A stretch of DNA of 64,000 nucleotides. It comes from Halomonas sp. 54_146 (GTDB taxonomy: Bacteria; Pseudomonadota; Gammaproteobacteria; Pseudomonadales; Halomonadaceae). Positions 19,700-29,826 of this stretch are shown in pieces. Both the position numbers and the translations under genes were made by a program. The stretch lies in the NCBI RefSeq assembly GCF_001507855.1, contig NZ_LGEN01000012.1:1-64000 (forward strand), read 5' to 3'. The stretch's first letter is position 1. The number at the start of each line of letters is the position of its first letter. A model generated the notes under the pieces. The model was given only the letters and a program-made list of their open reading frames with translations, did no database searches and had not been told where the DNA came from.

Positions 19700-20482
19700 G
19701 TGGGGCTATATGGGAAGTGGTGCGAGCCCACCAAAGAAAAAAACAAACGCAAGCATTACTGGACCTATGTTGAGAAGGATGGCGGCCGCGACGAAATCCG
19801 CGATGACCTCGTAGAGACCATCCGCTCACACTACGATCGACTCGAACGCATTGCTGAAGATGTGAAACGACTCGGATACGAGGTCGCCAGTGAAATCCTC
19901 AACGCTGCGATGCCTCAAACGACCAAGGGTCGCTCCGGCGACCTCGGTGAGATTCTCGCGACCGAACTGGTCGAGGAAGAGGTCGGTCTTCGTGTTCCCG
20001 TGCGCCGACTTCGCTACAAGGACGGCCGCAACATGGCCATGCGCGGCGACGACTTTATCGGCGCCGGATACGACGGCAAGGGTGAGAAGCTCTGGCTCTT
20101 GAAGGGGGAAGCCAAGAGTAACAAGGTACTGGGCAAGACCACAGTCACGAGCGCTCGCAAGGTACTCAACCGTGATAGCGGCCGTTGTACGCCCGACTCG
20201 TTGTTGTTCGTTGCAAATCGCCTGCTGGAAAGCGACGACCTAGATGACAACGATCTGGGTCGCAGCCTTCGCGATGAGGTTGGCCTGAAGTCGTTACATG
20301 CTGATCGCATTGACCACATGCTTTTCACAGTTTCGGGCAACGGCCCACACGCCTCTCTGAAAGATGATCTCGACGCAGCTGAGGCTAATCGGGACCATTA
20401 TGTCGTGAACATACACGTCGAAGATCACCAAGACTTCATCGCAACTATGTACATCGAGGCAGAAAATCTTGGAGACGATTGA
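19700..20482 (+). CDS. hamA: Hachiman anti-phage protein HamA (DUF1837)
   Basis: GRSGDLGEILATELVEEEVG ... GDDFIGAGYDG ... LLKGEAKSNK nuclease-like signature; GTG start; followed by a HamB-like helicase. Confidence 0.82.
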   Translation: MGLYGKWCEPTKEKNKRKHYWTYVEKDGGRDEIRDDLVETIRSHYDRLERIAEDVKRLGYEVASEILNAAMPQTTKGRSGDLGEILATELVEEEVGLRVPVRRLRYKDGRNMAMRGDDFIGAGYDGKGEKLWLLKGEAKSNKVLGKTTVTSARKVLNRDSGRCTPDSLLFVANRLLESDDLDDNDLGRSLRDEVGLKSLHADRIDHMLFTVSGNGPHASLKDDLDAAEANRDHYVVNIHVEDHQDFIATMYIEAENLGDD

Positions 20483-23400
20483 CGAACTAACTGAGTTCCT
20501 GACGACGGCGACCGCTGACGGCATTCTTGGGCGCCTTCTCTATCGTGGCGCCGCTTGGTCACTCATGCGCGAGGAAGGTGTGCTACCGGAGAACGCCCCT
20601 CCTCTTGGCGCGACAATTGAAACAGATCTCGCCGAGCATGGCTTCGCCTTGCTACGAGGCGCAATGGCCATGCGCGCCCAGGCAGGTACTTCAGAACTGA
20701 CCAGCAAAGCCTTCGAGCGCGCCGCGAACGCGTTTGAAGCCTTAGTGCGTAATGGTGACCCTGAGGCCCCAGATCGCGGCTTCCGTCGAACAGTGGCCGC
20801 CGCTGCCTACCATCTGGCCGGCTTCTCGGCCGTCGCCTATTCATTGTTCAATGAGATGACCAATGACCTCAACACCTCGCCTGGCGAAACGGCGATCCGC
20901 TATCTGATTCTACGGGATCTCGATCAATTACGTGATTTCGTTCGCGAATGGCTCGGCGACGAGGCTCATACCGACGAGCAGATAGCAGAGAAGCTGCGGA
21001 GCGAAGCCCCTGACGTTGACGAAGCGCTGTCGACCATTCTCAACACAACGATTTGCCGAGCCCTGGCGTTTTTCGACTTCGCACTTGAAACTGGAGAACC
21101 TGAGCTAGCCGAAAACTCACGGGTCTTGCTCGACAATGCCGTCAGCTTGGCAAACAACGCTGAGAATGTTCCGCTGTGGTGGATCTCGAACCTCTGCGGT
21201 CATCTGATCGACGACCTTTGGCAGCACTCGTTGCACCAAAACCTGCCGATCGAGCCGCCGGAGGGTTCCGAAGAAAAATACCCAGACTTGCGCCGACTAT
21301 TCATCTCGTCGCTCTACACGCGGAAGACGTCCGAGGTAGAGCTATGGCCATCGCAGCGCGAAGCGGCCCAGCGTTCCACAGACGTGACTGACGACCTTGT
21401 CGTCGCCTTGCCGACCAGCGCTGGAAAGACACGAGTGGCTGAGATCGCCGCGCTGATGACTCTTTCGTCGGCTCGCCGGGTGCTGGTGGTCACTCCGCTG
21501 CGTGCGCTTTCGGCGCAGACCGAGCGCTCCTTCAGAAAGACCTTCGCACCGCTCGGCTTCAGCGTTTCCTCCCTTTACGGCGCCAGCGGCCTTTCGGCAG
21601 GCGATGAAGACGCGTTGCGCACCCGTGAAATCATTATCGCAACGCCCGAAAAGCTCGATTTCGCCCTGCGAAGTGACCCATCACTAATCGATGATGTTGG
21701 CCTTATCGTCCTCGACGAAGGTCATATGATCGGTCCGAGCGAGCGTGAGATCCGCTACGAGACGCTGGTGCAACGCCTGCTTCGGCGAGCCGATACTAGC
21801 GAGCGCCGAATTGTATGTCTCTCAGCGATCCTGCCCAGTGGCGATGAACTGGACGATCTTACCGCATGGATACGCTCCGACGAACCCGGCGAACCCGTGC
21901 TTTCCGACTGGCGCCCCACGCGGCAGCGATTCGGTGCGCTTACCTGGCGAGGAAATGATGCGCTGCTTCGGCTCGACCTCGACGACGACGGTCCTTTCCT
22001 CGATAAATTCGTCTTACATAGGCCTGCGCGGGGTCAAGAGAAAAAGCCATATCCGCGCAAAAACTCGCATCTTGCCTTGTTCGCTGCATGGGAGTTCGCA
22101 GGCCAAGGTAAGCGGACTCTGATCTTTTCCACACAGGCGAATTGGGTCGAGAGTTACGGCAAGCAGGTCGTAGACCTTTGTAAGCGAGGCTATTTGGACT
22201 CGCTCCTGGAGGATGAGGCGTCGATCGCTCGCGCTCTAGAAGTTGGAAAGGAATGGTTGGGCGAGGCTCATCCCGCTGTAGCCAGCCTGAAGGCTGGCGT
22301 CGCCATACACCACGGCCGCCTGCCGAGTCCGTTCTTGCGCGAATTGGAAGTCCTCCTGTCCGAAGGCGTGCTGAAAGTCATTGTTGCCTCGCCAACACTT
22401 GCCCAAGGCCTGAACCTCAATGCCGCCGTTCTGCTGGTGCCCGCGCTCTACCGTGCAGGTGAGAAGATCAAGGGTGAGGAGTTCGCCAACGTTGCCGGCC
22501 GTGCGGGGCGCGCGTTCGTCGATGTCGAAGGTCTCATTGTCCACGTCATGTTTGACAAGATCGCCTGGCGAAAGAAAGAGTGGAGGAAACTGGTTGTCTC
22601 CGCCAAGGCTCGCACGCTGAAAAGTGGTCTCATCCAGATCGTTGCTAAAATCCTTGAGCGCCTGTCACGCGAGGGCGTGCTTGATCGCGACGATGCCTGG
22701 GAATATCTCGCCAACGCCCGAGAGGCATGGAGATCACCCGATGAAGAGGCCGAGATGGCCGAGCGCCTGGCCGCAGCCATGGAATACGATGCAGATAGCG
22801 ACGACGATGATGAAGGCGATGAGGACGGCGACGAGGAAAGCATCGACGAAGAGCCGTTGACTCAGATTGTCGAACGCCTCGATGCGACTGTGTTCGGTCT
22901 GATCGATGCGCTAGACGCCGATCGCGCTGACCTACCCAACCTTTTAGACGAGGCCCTCAAAGGATCGCTCTGGGCCCGCCAAATCGCCCGCGAGGACGAG
23001 AACGTCGCCCCGCTGCACAAAAGGGTGTTCGAGGCGCGCGCCGATCTCATATGGAAGGCCACCACGGTACAAGCGCGCCGCGGACATTTCGCAATGGGGG
23101 TTGGCCTAGAGGCTGGCCTCGCCATTGATGCTATGGCGGACGAGCTTGCCGAGCTCCTCGATCGAGCTGATGCTGCAGCACTGAGTGGCGACGTCGACGA
23201 ACTTGTCGACGCCCTTGGTGGTCTCGGCGAACGCCTATTGTTCATACGACCTTTCATCCCGGACAAGGCGAACGCACTGCCGGCAAATTGGAAGGACATC
23301 CTGCGCAATTGGATCTCTGGTGAGGATGTTGCCAAAATCGGGCCGCAAAATATGCGAACCGTCGAAGAGGCCTTCACCTATCGTTTGGTCTGGGCGTTGG

Positions 23401-23975
23401 AAGCTGTCCGTACCCGCCGCATGTCCCTCGGTTGGTCACCGGAGATAGTGGCGGGTGGTGCCGCGGCAGCGGTCGAAACTGGCGTTCCGCAATTTATGAT
23501 GGCGATGCTGATCCGTGCCGGCCTTCCATCACGACGTGCGGCAATGGCCGCAATAGAGGATGCTGAGCCGGTCTTCGTTACGCCGGCAGAGATGCGGGCC
23601 TGGCTCGAATCCGACGAGATCACGGCCTACACCGATGCTGGTGATTGGCCGACTCCGGACTCGGCTGCACTATGGGCGCGGTTCCGAACAGAAGCCCTCA
23701 GCAGCGGCATACAGAGATGGTCGATCAGGCATTGTAGGCGTCTACTCGATATTGGGACTGCCCCACCTGCTGGCCTCTATCGGATTGCCACCGATGAGGG
23801 TGATGGGCGAACCTGGCTAGTCACTCCAGACTATCAGCGGGTCGCCGTGTTCAAGAAGCCAGCGCTCGACCCTAAGCCCAGCCTTTTTTCGGGCCGACTG
23901 CAGGGCAATACAAAGCTTGTGGAAGTCGTGCGTATCGGTCGAGGGAAACTGCGCTGGCCACTCGCCGACACGTGA
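20469..23975 (+). CDS. hamB: Hachiman helicase HamB
   Basis: ALPTSAGKT Walker A, VLDEGHMIG motif II, VAGRAGRA motif VI; TTG start overlapping hamA by 14 nt. Confidence 0.85.
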   Translation: METIDELTEFLTTATADGILGRLLYRGAAWSLMREEGVLPENAPPLGATIETDLAEHGFALLRGAMAMRAQAGTSELTSKAFERAANAFEALVRNGDPEAPDRGFRRTVAAAAYHLAGFSAVAYSLFNEMTNDLNTSPGETAIRYLILRDLDQLRDFVREWLGDEAHTDEQIAEKLRSEAPDVDEALSTILNTTICRALAFFDFALETGEPELAENSRVLLDNAVSLANNAENVPLWWISNLCGHLIDDLWQHSLHQNLPIEPPEGSEEKYPDLRRLFISSLYTRKTSEVELWPSQREAAQRSTDVTDDLVVALPTSAGKTRVAEIAALMTLSSARRVLVVTPLRALSAQTERSFRKTFAPLGFSVSSLYGASGLSAGDEDALRTREIIIATPEKLDFALRSDPSLIDDVGLIVLDEGHMIGPSEREIRYETLVQRLLRRADTSERRIVCLSAILPSGDELDDLTAWIRSDEPGEPVLSDWRPTRQRFGALTWRGNDALLRLDLDDDGPFLDKFVLHRPARGQEKKPYPRKNSHLALFAAWEFAGQGKRTLIFSTQANWVESYGKQVVDLCKRGYLDSLLEDEASIARALEVGKEWLGEAHPAVASLKAGVAIHHGRLPSPFLRELEVLLSEGVLKVIVASPTLAQGLNLNAAVLLVPALYRAGEKIKGEEFANVAGRAGRAFVDVEGLIVHVMFDKIAWRKKEWRKLVVSAKARTLKSGLIQIVAKILERLSREGVLDRDDAWEYLANAREAWRSPDEEAEMAERLAAAMEYDADSDDDDEGDEDGDEESIDEEPLTQIVERLDATVFGLIDALDADRADLPNLLDEALKGSLWARQIAREDENVAPLHKRVFEARADLIWKATTVQARRGHFAMGVGLEAGLAIDAMADELAELLDRADAAALSGDVDELVDALGGLGERLLFIRPFIPDKANALPANWKDILRNWISGEDVAKIGPQNMRTVEEAFTYRLVWALEAVRTRRMSLGWSPEIVAGGAAAAVETGVPQFMMAMLIRAGLPSRRAAMAAIEDAEPVFVTPAEMRAWLESDEITAYTDAGDWPTPDSAALWARFRTEALSSGIQRWSIRHCRRLLDIGTAPPAGLYRIATDEGDGRTWLVTPDYQRVAVFKKPALDPKPSLFSGRLQGNTKLVEVVRIGRGKLRWPLADT

Positions 23976-24027
23976 AAAGGCTGTGTCTCAGTTCTTTTAC
24001 TTCAACCTATTCAACCAGAGAATCCGA

Positions 24028-25161
24028 ATGCCCTTGACAGCTTATTCCATATCAGAACAAAAGGAGGTCGACCTTGAGCAGGTCCTGAACTCCTTGTCTC
24101 GTCGCTACGAAACACGGAAACCTCTGGATGTAAATGAAATACCGGAGGAATGGCGAGCATTTCTTCGAACAGATATCGAATGCCCATGTTGTTTTGTCAC
24201 AGGCGCAGATGTTGTCCGAGAAAGTATCTCCCGTACCTCTAAGAAGGCTATACGACAAGGCTACTTCCGGTTTTCCTCTCCTGGTCATAAGCCCGAATGC
24301 GACTATGCCGGGAATGATTCTGTTGGCTTCACTCCGGAGAACCTGGTTGCTTTTGGTAAGGCGAACTCAAATCTAACCCGAGCTATTCGAGAGCTTGTAT
24401 GCAAGGGCATACAAGCAGGTGTATTTAGCCAGAAGTCCATTCGAGATATGCGAAAGTGGTTTTTCCAAAAGAAAGCCAGTGCGTTGTTTCATGTGAACCT
24501 AGACCCATGCCTTCCCAAGTGGCTAGACAACCTTCATCGTATAACCGGCCCTGTACAGCATATGTTACCCATGGAGGTACCGCTGTCAGCCGACATTGTT
24601 GCGATACCCGGCTTCGACTGGAAAACAGAAGCAACACGCGTCTTAGCTAAACGCCACATAGCCACTCTCGACACCATGCGGGAAGAGCGCCTTTGGCACA
24701 TCCACTCCCTCTCAACTCGCGTTGAGTCCCTCGCAAAGCGCTACCATGGCGAGGATGTATTCGATCCGACGGTGCTCCAAACGGAGTACACTCAAAGTAT
24801 CTCCCTTGCAAGGTTTATATCCCATAACTACGCGCCTTTGGCGTCCGCCAGCAAGAGACGTGATAACGATGTCGCTAGCTGTGTACTTGCCCTATCTGCG
24901 CTTCTTCTTTTCATAAGTGGCTGGAATCTAGCTAAATCTACAGAACTATTCGCACGCATTTCAACCACTCCAGATCAGATTGATCCCATGCTAGGCAATG
25001 TGATCGGGCTGAATCCATTCCATGACTTTGAAGCGTGGGCAATGCTCAAGAAACTTCAAGAAAGTGGATTGCCTGCGCCAGACGGACTTTCTCCTATCGA
25101 TGAGCGGAATGAGATTGAAACAGACCTCCGAGCACGATTCCAAGTTCAGTCGGGGAAATAG
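24028..25161 (+). CDS. Unknown protein downstream of hamB with possible zinc-binding N-terminus
   Basis: 378-aa reading from MPLTAYSISEQ; ECPCCFVTGAD ... GYFRFSSPGHKPECDY suggests a CxxC/HxxxC site. Confidence 0.65.
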   Translation: MPLTAYSISEQKEVDLEQVLNSLSRRYETRKPLDVNEIPEEWRAFLRTDIECPCCFVTGADVVRESISRTSKKAIRQGYFRFSSPGHKPECDYAGNDSVGFTPENLVAFGKANSNLTRAIRELVCKGIQAGVFSQKSIRDMRKWFFQKKASALFHVNLDPCLPKWLDNLHRITGPVQHMLPMEVPLSADIVAIPGFDWKTEATRVLAKRHIATLDTMREERLWHIHSLSTRVESLAKRYHGEDVFDPTVLQTEYTQSISLARFISHNYAPLASASKRRDNDVASCVLALSALLLFISGWNLAKSTELFARISTTPDQIDPMLGNVIGLNPFHDFEAWAMLKKLQESGLPAPDGLSPIDERNEIETDLRARFQVQSGK

Positions 25162-25227
25162 CCTGTATGGCCCCGCCGAGCGACGCACAGAGAAGAGGTA
25201 GCTGGAACGCTCCCCCCTATCCGGCTC

Positions 25228-25446
25228 CTATTTTCTTTCTCGCCTGAACCCCCTATCCCTTGCCATAAATGCTTCCAGCATATGCGGGATCAACGTCACG
25301 GCGTCGACTGCCTCTCCGTAGGTCTGGGCGTGCAGCGCGGCGTAGCGGTCAAGGTCAGTCTTCAGGCTTGCTGGGCAAACGAAAGTCAACTTGGTGGTCT
25401 GATTACTGGGTAGTGGCCCTAGACGTAGTTTTCGAGTCGTTGTCAT
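25228..25446 (-). CDS. DUF2274 family protein
   Basis: KLTFVCPASLKTDLDRYAALHAQTYGEAVDAVTLIPHMLEAFMARDRGF; 4-nt overlap with trbI. Confidence 0.82.
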   Translation of the reverse strand: MTTTRKLRLGPLPSNQTTKLTFVCPASLKTDLDRYAALHAQTYGEAVDAVTLIPHMLEAFMARDRGFRRERK

Positions 25447-26732
25447 TGTGACACTCCCTGGTTGAAGAGCAATGGCTGGTAAGGGCGGAGCACTAAGTCG
25501 CGGTTGACGATGATGCGTACAGGCAGGCCAGGCCTACTGGTCAGTGTCGGCTGAATGTTGAGGTTGCGCCGGGTCATTTCCTGGCCCACCTGATTGATAC
25601 TGTCTTGCGCACTGTCTCGGCCGGCGATGATGACACGGTCGCCATCCTGCCGGTTCTCAGGCGCAGCCAGCTCGGCGCCGACACCTAGCAGCGTCGTCAG
25701 CACGGCGCCGGCAAAGATCCGGTCCCAATGCCAGTCGACGCCATCCTCTAGGCCGGCATAGCCAGCCGGGTCGGTACCGACCAGGTTGTCCAGCGTCAGC
25801 GAGGATGTGTCGGGCAAGATGATGCGGTTCCAGATGACTTGAACCCGGCTCTGCCCATAGCTGACTTGGCTGTTGTAGCGACCCAGGATACGTGAGCCCT
25901 GCGGGATCAGCAGGTGTAGTCCGGTAGCCGTGTCGTAGATCGGCTCTGTGACTGTTGCAATCACATCGCCCGGTAGATCGGATTGGATGCCAGTCACCAG
26001 CGCTCCCGCAATGACCGTTCCAGACATGACCTGATAAGGCGAGGCTGGTAATTGCAGATTCCCGGAATTACGGATTTCAGTGGAAGCGGATTGCAGGAAC
26101 CCTTCTTTTTGGTCCTGACGATTCTGCACGGCAGTCGGATCGGCCAATTGTGCCGTTGTCGACGCTGGCCCGGCGGCCAACGGATCAAAACCCGCCAAGG
26201 TGTTTCCCATGCCTAGCACAGCAGACGGCGACGGTGCTGTGGCTGTCGTGTTGACTTGGTTTCGGTTGCCGCTCTGAAAGAATAGGGACGAAGCCGCTGC
26301 GGCCTCTGCCTCCTCTCGTAGAGCATCGGCAGGATCATGACCGGGTACCGAATAGCTGGCCACCGCTGGCTGTTGCGCGTTCACAATGGCCGGCCCCAGA
26401 TCACCCGGCAAAGGTGGCCCCAGTTCCGGTACATCGCGAGGCAATGCCGACGGCAATTTGGAATAGTCGGTGGGAAGCCGGTCCAGTTGCTCGGAGCGCG
26501 ACACACGCTCGACGTTGTACAGCTCCGTCTGCTCGCTACCCCTGCGCTGTGGCGGCTGCAATGACCAGAGTGTGGCCCCGAGCACAGCGACCGCCAGACC
26601 ACCAGTAAGGATAGCCAACGTACGCCGGTTCAGGCGTGTAATCGGACGTGGCTGGGCACGTAGTGTCACAGTGTCGGGGGGCACCTTATCCGCCTGCGGC
26701 ACGGCCCGGTTGATAGTCTCGTCCTTGCTCAT
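25443..26732 (-). CDS. trbI: Conjugal transfer protein TrbI (VirB10-like)
   Basis: Single N-terminal TM, TrbI C-domain (VMSGTVIAGALVTGIQSDLPGDVIATVTEPIYDTATGLHLLIPQGSRILGRY). Confidence 0.93.
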   Translation of the reverse strand: MSKDETINRAVPQADKVPPDTVTLRAQPRPITRLNRRTLAILTGGLAVAVLGATLWSLQPPQRRGSEQTELYNVERVSRSEQLDRLPTDYSKLPSALPRDVPELGPPLPGDLGPAIVNAQQPAVASYSVPGHDPADALREEAEAAAASSLFFQSGNRNQVNTTATAPSPSAVLGMGNTLAGFDPLAAGPASTTAQLADPTAVQNRQDQKEGFLQSASTEIRNSGNLQLPASPYQVMSGTVIAGALVTGIQSDLPGDVIATVTEPIYDTATGLHLLIPQGSRILGRYNSQVSYGQSRVQVIWNRIILPDTSSLTLDNLVGTDPAGYAGLEDGVDWHWDRIFAGAVLTTLLGVGAELAAPENRQDGDRVIIAGRDSAQDSINQVGQEMTRRNLNIQPTLTSRPGLPVRIIVNRDLVLRPYQPLLFNQGVSQ

Positions 26733-26734
26733 GC

Positions 26735-27727
26735 TCAGTTCCTCCGTGCCACGCCGTCAGTGCGTTCGATGCGCACCACCTCGCCTTTATCCCCGCCCAG
26801 GCGCAGTTCGGCCGCACCGAACAACCGATCGACGATGTAATACGGTGGGCGGAAGCGGTAGTTCACCAGTTGCCCATCCCCCTCGGCGCCGATCACGAAT
26901 AGAGGCGGCAGTTCGCCTTGGGCAATACCTGCCGGGAATTGGATATAGACCTTCCGGCCATCATCAAAAGCACGCAGCGGCTTCCACGGCGGCTGACTGC
27001 CGCTGATCGCGTAGCGAAAGCGTAGGTTTTCCAGCGCCAAACCAGTGTCCACGGGCGCGACCGCCTCGGCGGCCTGATTCCGACGCTGCAAGGCAAGCAT
27101 TTGATCACGCGGGTAATCCCAGGACACCGATGCCATCCACGCTTCGTCCGTTGAAGTCAGCTCCAGCAGGTACGTCCGGCGGTTGGTGGTAATGACCAAA
27201 TTGGTTTTCAGATCCGAACGGATGGGCTTGACCAGCACGTTGACACGTAACTCGTTTCCGCTACCGCTGGACGTGTCGCCCACGACCCAACGCACGGTAT
27301 CCCCGGCCGCCACCGTCACCAGTTCCTCACCCGGCTGGAGCGCAATCACCGTCACTCGTCCGACCGCCGCATAGATCTGGTACAGCGCGCCTTCGGTGAA
27401 GGGCCAGACCTGGATGGCATTGACGTAGCCCTCACGGGTTGGCGCCATTCGCGCTTCCTCATTGGCCGTGGACACACGCAGGGTTTCATCGGCGGGCTCT
27501 GACGTCGCCTCAGCCTTGTCGGTTTCCGGCAACGGCTTCAACTGCGCCGGCATCGGTAGTACCTCCGGCACCATCACCACCTCCACGGCCTTCGGTGGCT
27601 CGGGCAGTGGCTGGGCCTGTATGGCTTCATCGAGTGATATAGTCGGTGGCGGCTTCCCCTGCGTAGCGCAGCCCGACAGGACAAGCAGGGTCAATGGTAA
27701 GGCGTAAAAGTGAAAAGACGGTTTCAT
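26735..27727 (-). CDS. trbG: Conjugal transfer protein TrbG (VirB9-like)
   Basis: Lipoprotein N-terminus, VirB9 fold residues, gene order. Confidence 0.92.
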   Translation of the reverse strand: MKPSFHFYALPLTLLVLSGCATQGKPPPTISLDEAIQAQPLPEPPKAVEVVMVPEVLPMPAQLKPLPETDKAEATSEPADETLRVSTANEEARMAPTREGYVNAIQVWPFTEGALYQIYAAVGRVTVIALQPGEELVTVAAGDTVRWVVGDTSSGSGNELRVNVLVKPIRSDLKTNLVITTNRRTYLLELTSTDEAWMASVSWDYPRDQMLALQRRNQAAEAVAPVDTGLALENLRFRYAISGSQPPWKPLRAFDDGRKVYIQFPAGIAQGELPPLFVIGAEGDGQLVNYRFRPPYYIVDRLFGAAELRLGGDKGEVVRIERTDGVARRN

Positions 27728-28428
27728 GGCCGGGCTCCTTCGGACGTATCCAGTTCACGGCTCCACGACAGACCATTGACGTAGATGCCCACGGGGTTAC
27801 TGCGCAAGCGATCCTCGGTGCGCGGGGGTTGCAGCACGATGGACACCACCGCCGTCCATCGCTCCAGCCCGGCAGCCGCGCCATTGACGTAGCGGCGTTC
27901 TGTCCAGCGCACGTTGAACGACGTGTCGCTGGCGCGCACGACGCTGGTGATCTGCACCGTCACTGACTCGCGACCGATGCGGGCGAACGGGTCGTTGGTG
28001 CGGGCGTAGTCGTTGAGCACCGCCGCACCGCGATCGGTGGTGTAGTCGTAGGCATCGAGCCAGTTCTGTCGCACCACGATCGGGTCGATGGACAGCGAGC
28101 GCACCATCGTGATGAAGCGTGCGATGTGGTGCGCCGTCTGCGCATCGTTAGGCCGGTAAGGCGTAGCGGCTTCACCCACGGCTCGCACTTGTCCGGCCTG
28201 ATCCACCTCCACCACATAGGGCGTGACGATGGACTGCGCTGAACGCCACAACAGGCCACCGGCCATCAACAACGCAAGCACCAGGCAGCCGAAGGCCATT
28301 AATCGCCAGTTCTTCGCTTGCACGCGGGCCGAGCCGATGCGCTCATCCCACACCTGGGCGGCGGATTGGTAAGGGGTGGCTGGTTGCGGCGATTCCGCAT
28401 AGCGCACCCTGGGTCGTTTGAATCGCAT
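27724..28428 (-). CDS. trbF: Conjugal transfer protein TrbF (VirB8-like)
   Basis: One TM and VirB8-like periplasmic domain; 4-nt overlap with trbG. Confidence 0.92.
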   Translation of the reverse strand: MRFKRPRVRYAESPQPATPYQSAAQVWDERIGSARVQAKNWRLMAFGCLVLALLMAGGLLWRSAQSIVTPYVVEVDQAGQVRAVGEAATPYRPNDAQTAHHIARFITMVRSLSIDPIVVRQNWLDAYDYTTDRGAAVLNDYARTNDPFARIGRESVTVQITSVVRASDTSFNVRWTERRYVNGAAAGLERWTAVVSIVLQPPRTEDRLRSNPVGIYVNGLSWSRELDTSEGARP

Positions 28429-28446
28429 GGGTGGTCTCCTTAAAGG

Positions 28447-29814
28447 TCAGGTATCGGAATCATTCAGGCTTGGACCGGAACCCGCACCGCCACCGTCGCC
28501 ACTGCGCAATGTATGGGCGGTCGTCGTAGCGGCTTGGGTGATCTGCTGGCGGCGGTGCAAACGCCTAGCCCAGGCGGGTTGTTGTTGAGGTGGCGATGTC
28601 GCGCTCTGGCCCGCTCCAGCGGTGCCAGAGCCCACGCCATCATTGGTGGCCGAGCCGTTCCAGCCCGCGCGGAAGGGAGCGGCCATGCGTTGTCCAACAG
28701 AGGAAGCACGAGCCGCCGTGCCTCGTCCGGCCGCTTGAGCACCGGACTTGGCGACATGCCCAAGGCCTGCCGCCGCTCCCTTGAGGCCGCCACCAGCTGC
28801 GGTCGAACCGGCCTGAAACGCCGACTGGGCACTGCCGACGGTCGAGGCAGCAGCACGCGCCCCCGTGCCGGCGAGCTTTGCGGCGGCCGGGGCCATGCGT
28901 GCCCCAGCCATCACCGCTCCACCCACCCCCGTTGCAGTGGCGCCAACGGCCACGGCGGTACCGGCAGCGCCAATAGCCGCGCCTGCCATTGCACCGGCAC
29001 CCAATTGCGGTCCGCCAGAAATCAGCCCGGTGGCGATGCCCGGCCCGAAGATGCCCAACGCCAGCAAGGCGAGCGAAGCCAGCATGATGACCAATGCGTG
29101 ATCGATGGACGGCTCGTCAGGATGTACTTGGAACTCGGCGAAAAGCCCCGTGCCGATACCGACGATCACGGCCAGTACCAGCACCTTGACGCCGGAAGAC
29201 ACCACGTTGCTCAGCACCTTTTCGGCAAGGAAGCTGGTCTTGTTCCACAAGGCGAACGGCACCAGCACGAAGCCCGCCAAGGTGGTCAGCTTGAACTCAA
29301 TGAGTGTGATGAAGAGCTGCACCGCCAGTATGAAAAAGCAGACGATGACCACCAACCAAGCGAGAGACATCACCGCGATAGGAGTGAGGTTCACAAACAC
29401 TTCCGGGAAACCCGACATCTCGCTGATCTGTTCCAGAATCGGGGTGCCGGCGTCAATACCGATCTTGGCCAGCCGGCCCGGCTGCAAAAAGTGCTCCATG
29501 CTCACGGTCGAGCCGCTGGCCGTCAGGCCTAAGCCGGCAAAGGAGCGGAAGACGATACTGGCCAGCCAATTGAAGTTGCCGATGATGTAGGCGAAGGCCC
29601 CGACGTAAAGCACCTTGCGCAGCAGCTTGGCGATCACGTCCTCGCCCTGGCCTGTGGCATGGCTCATCGCCCAGTAAAGACCGGCGATGGTCATGTCGAT
29701 AGCGATCAGTGTGGCGGTCAGAAACGCCACCTCACCCTGCAACAGCCCGAACCCCGAGTCGATGTAGGTGGCGAAGGTGTTGAGGAAACGATCGATGACC
29801 GTCACGTCATTCAT
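28447..29814 (-). CDS. trbL: Conjugal transfer protein TrbL (VirB6-like)
   Basis: Multi-TM N-terminus, Ala/Gly-rich C-terminal tail, gene order. Confidence 0.92.
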   Translation of the reverse strand: MNDVTVIDRFLNTFATYIDSGFGLLQGEVAFLTATLIAIDMTIAGLYWAMSHATGQGEDVIAKLLRKVLYVGAFAYIIGNFNWLASIVFRSFAGLGLTASGSTVSMEHFLQPGRLAKIGIDAGTPILEQISEMSGFPEVFVNLTPIAVMSLAWLVVIVCFFILAVQLFITLIEFKLTTLAGFVLVPFALWNKTSFLAEKVLSNVVSSGVKVLVLAVIVGIGTGLFAEFQVHPDEPSIDHALVIMLASLALLALGIFGPGIATGLISGGPQLGAGAMAGAAIGAAGTAVAVGATATGVGGAVMAGARMAPAAAKLAGTGARAAASTVGSAQSAFQAGSTAAGGGLKGAAAGLGHVAKSGAQAAGRGTAARASSVGQRMAAPFRAGWNGSATNDGVGSGTAGAGQSATSPPQQQPAWARRLHRRQQITQAATTTAHTLRSGDGGGAGSGPSLNDSDT

Positions 29815-29826
29815 AGCCCAGCCTCA

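Noticed and set aside
28513-29532. 339-aa plus-strand ORF opposite trbL
   Set aside because: Antisense of the Ala/Gly-rich TrbL tail; no supporting motifs.
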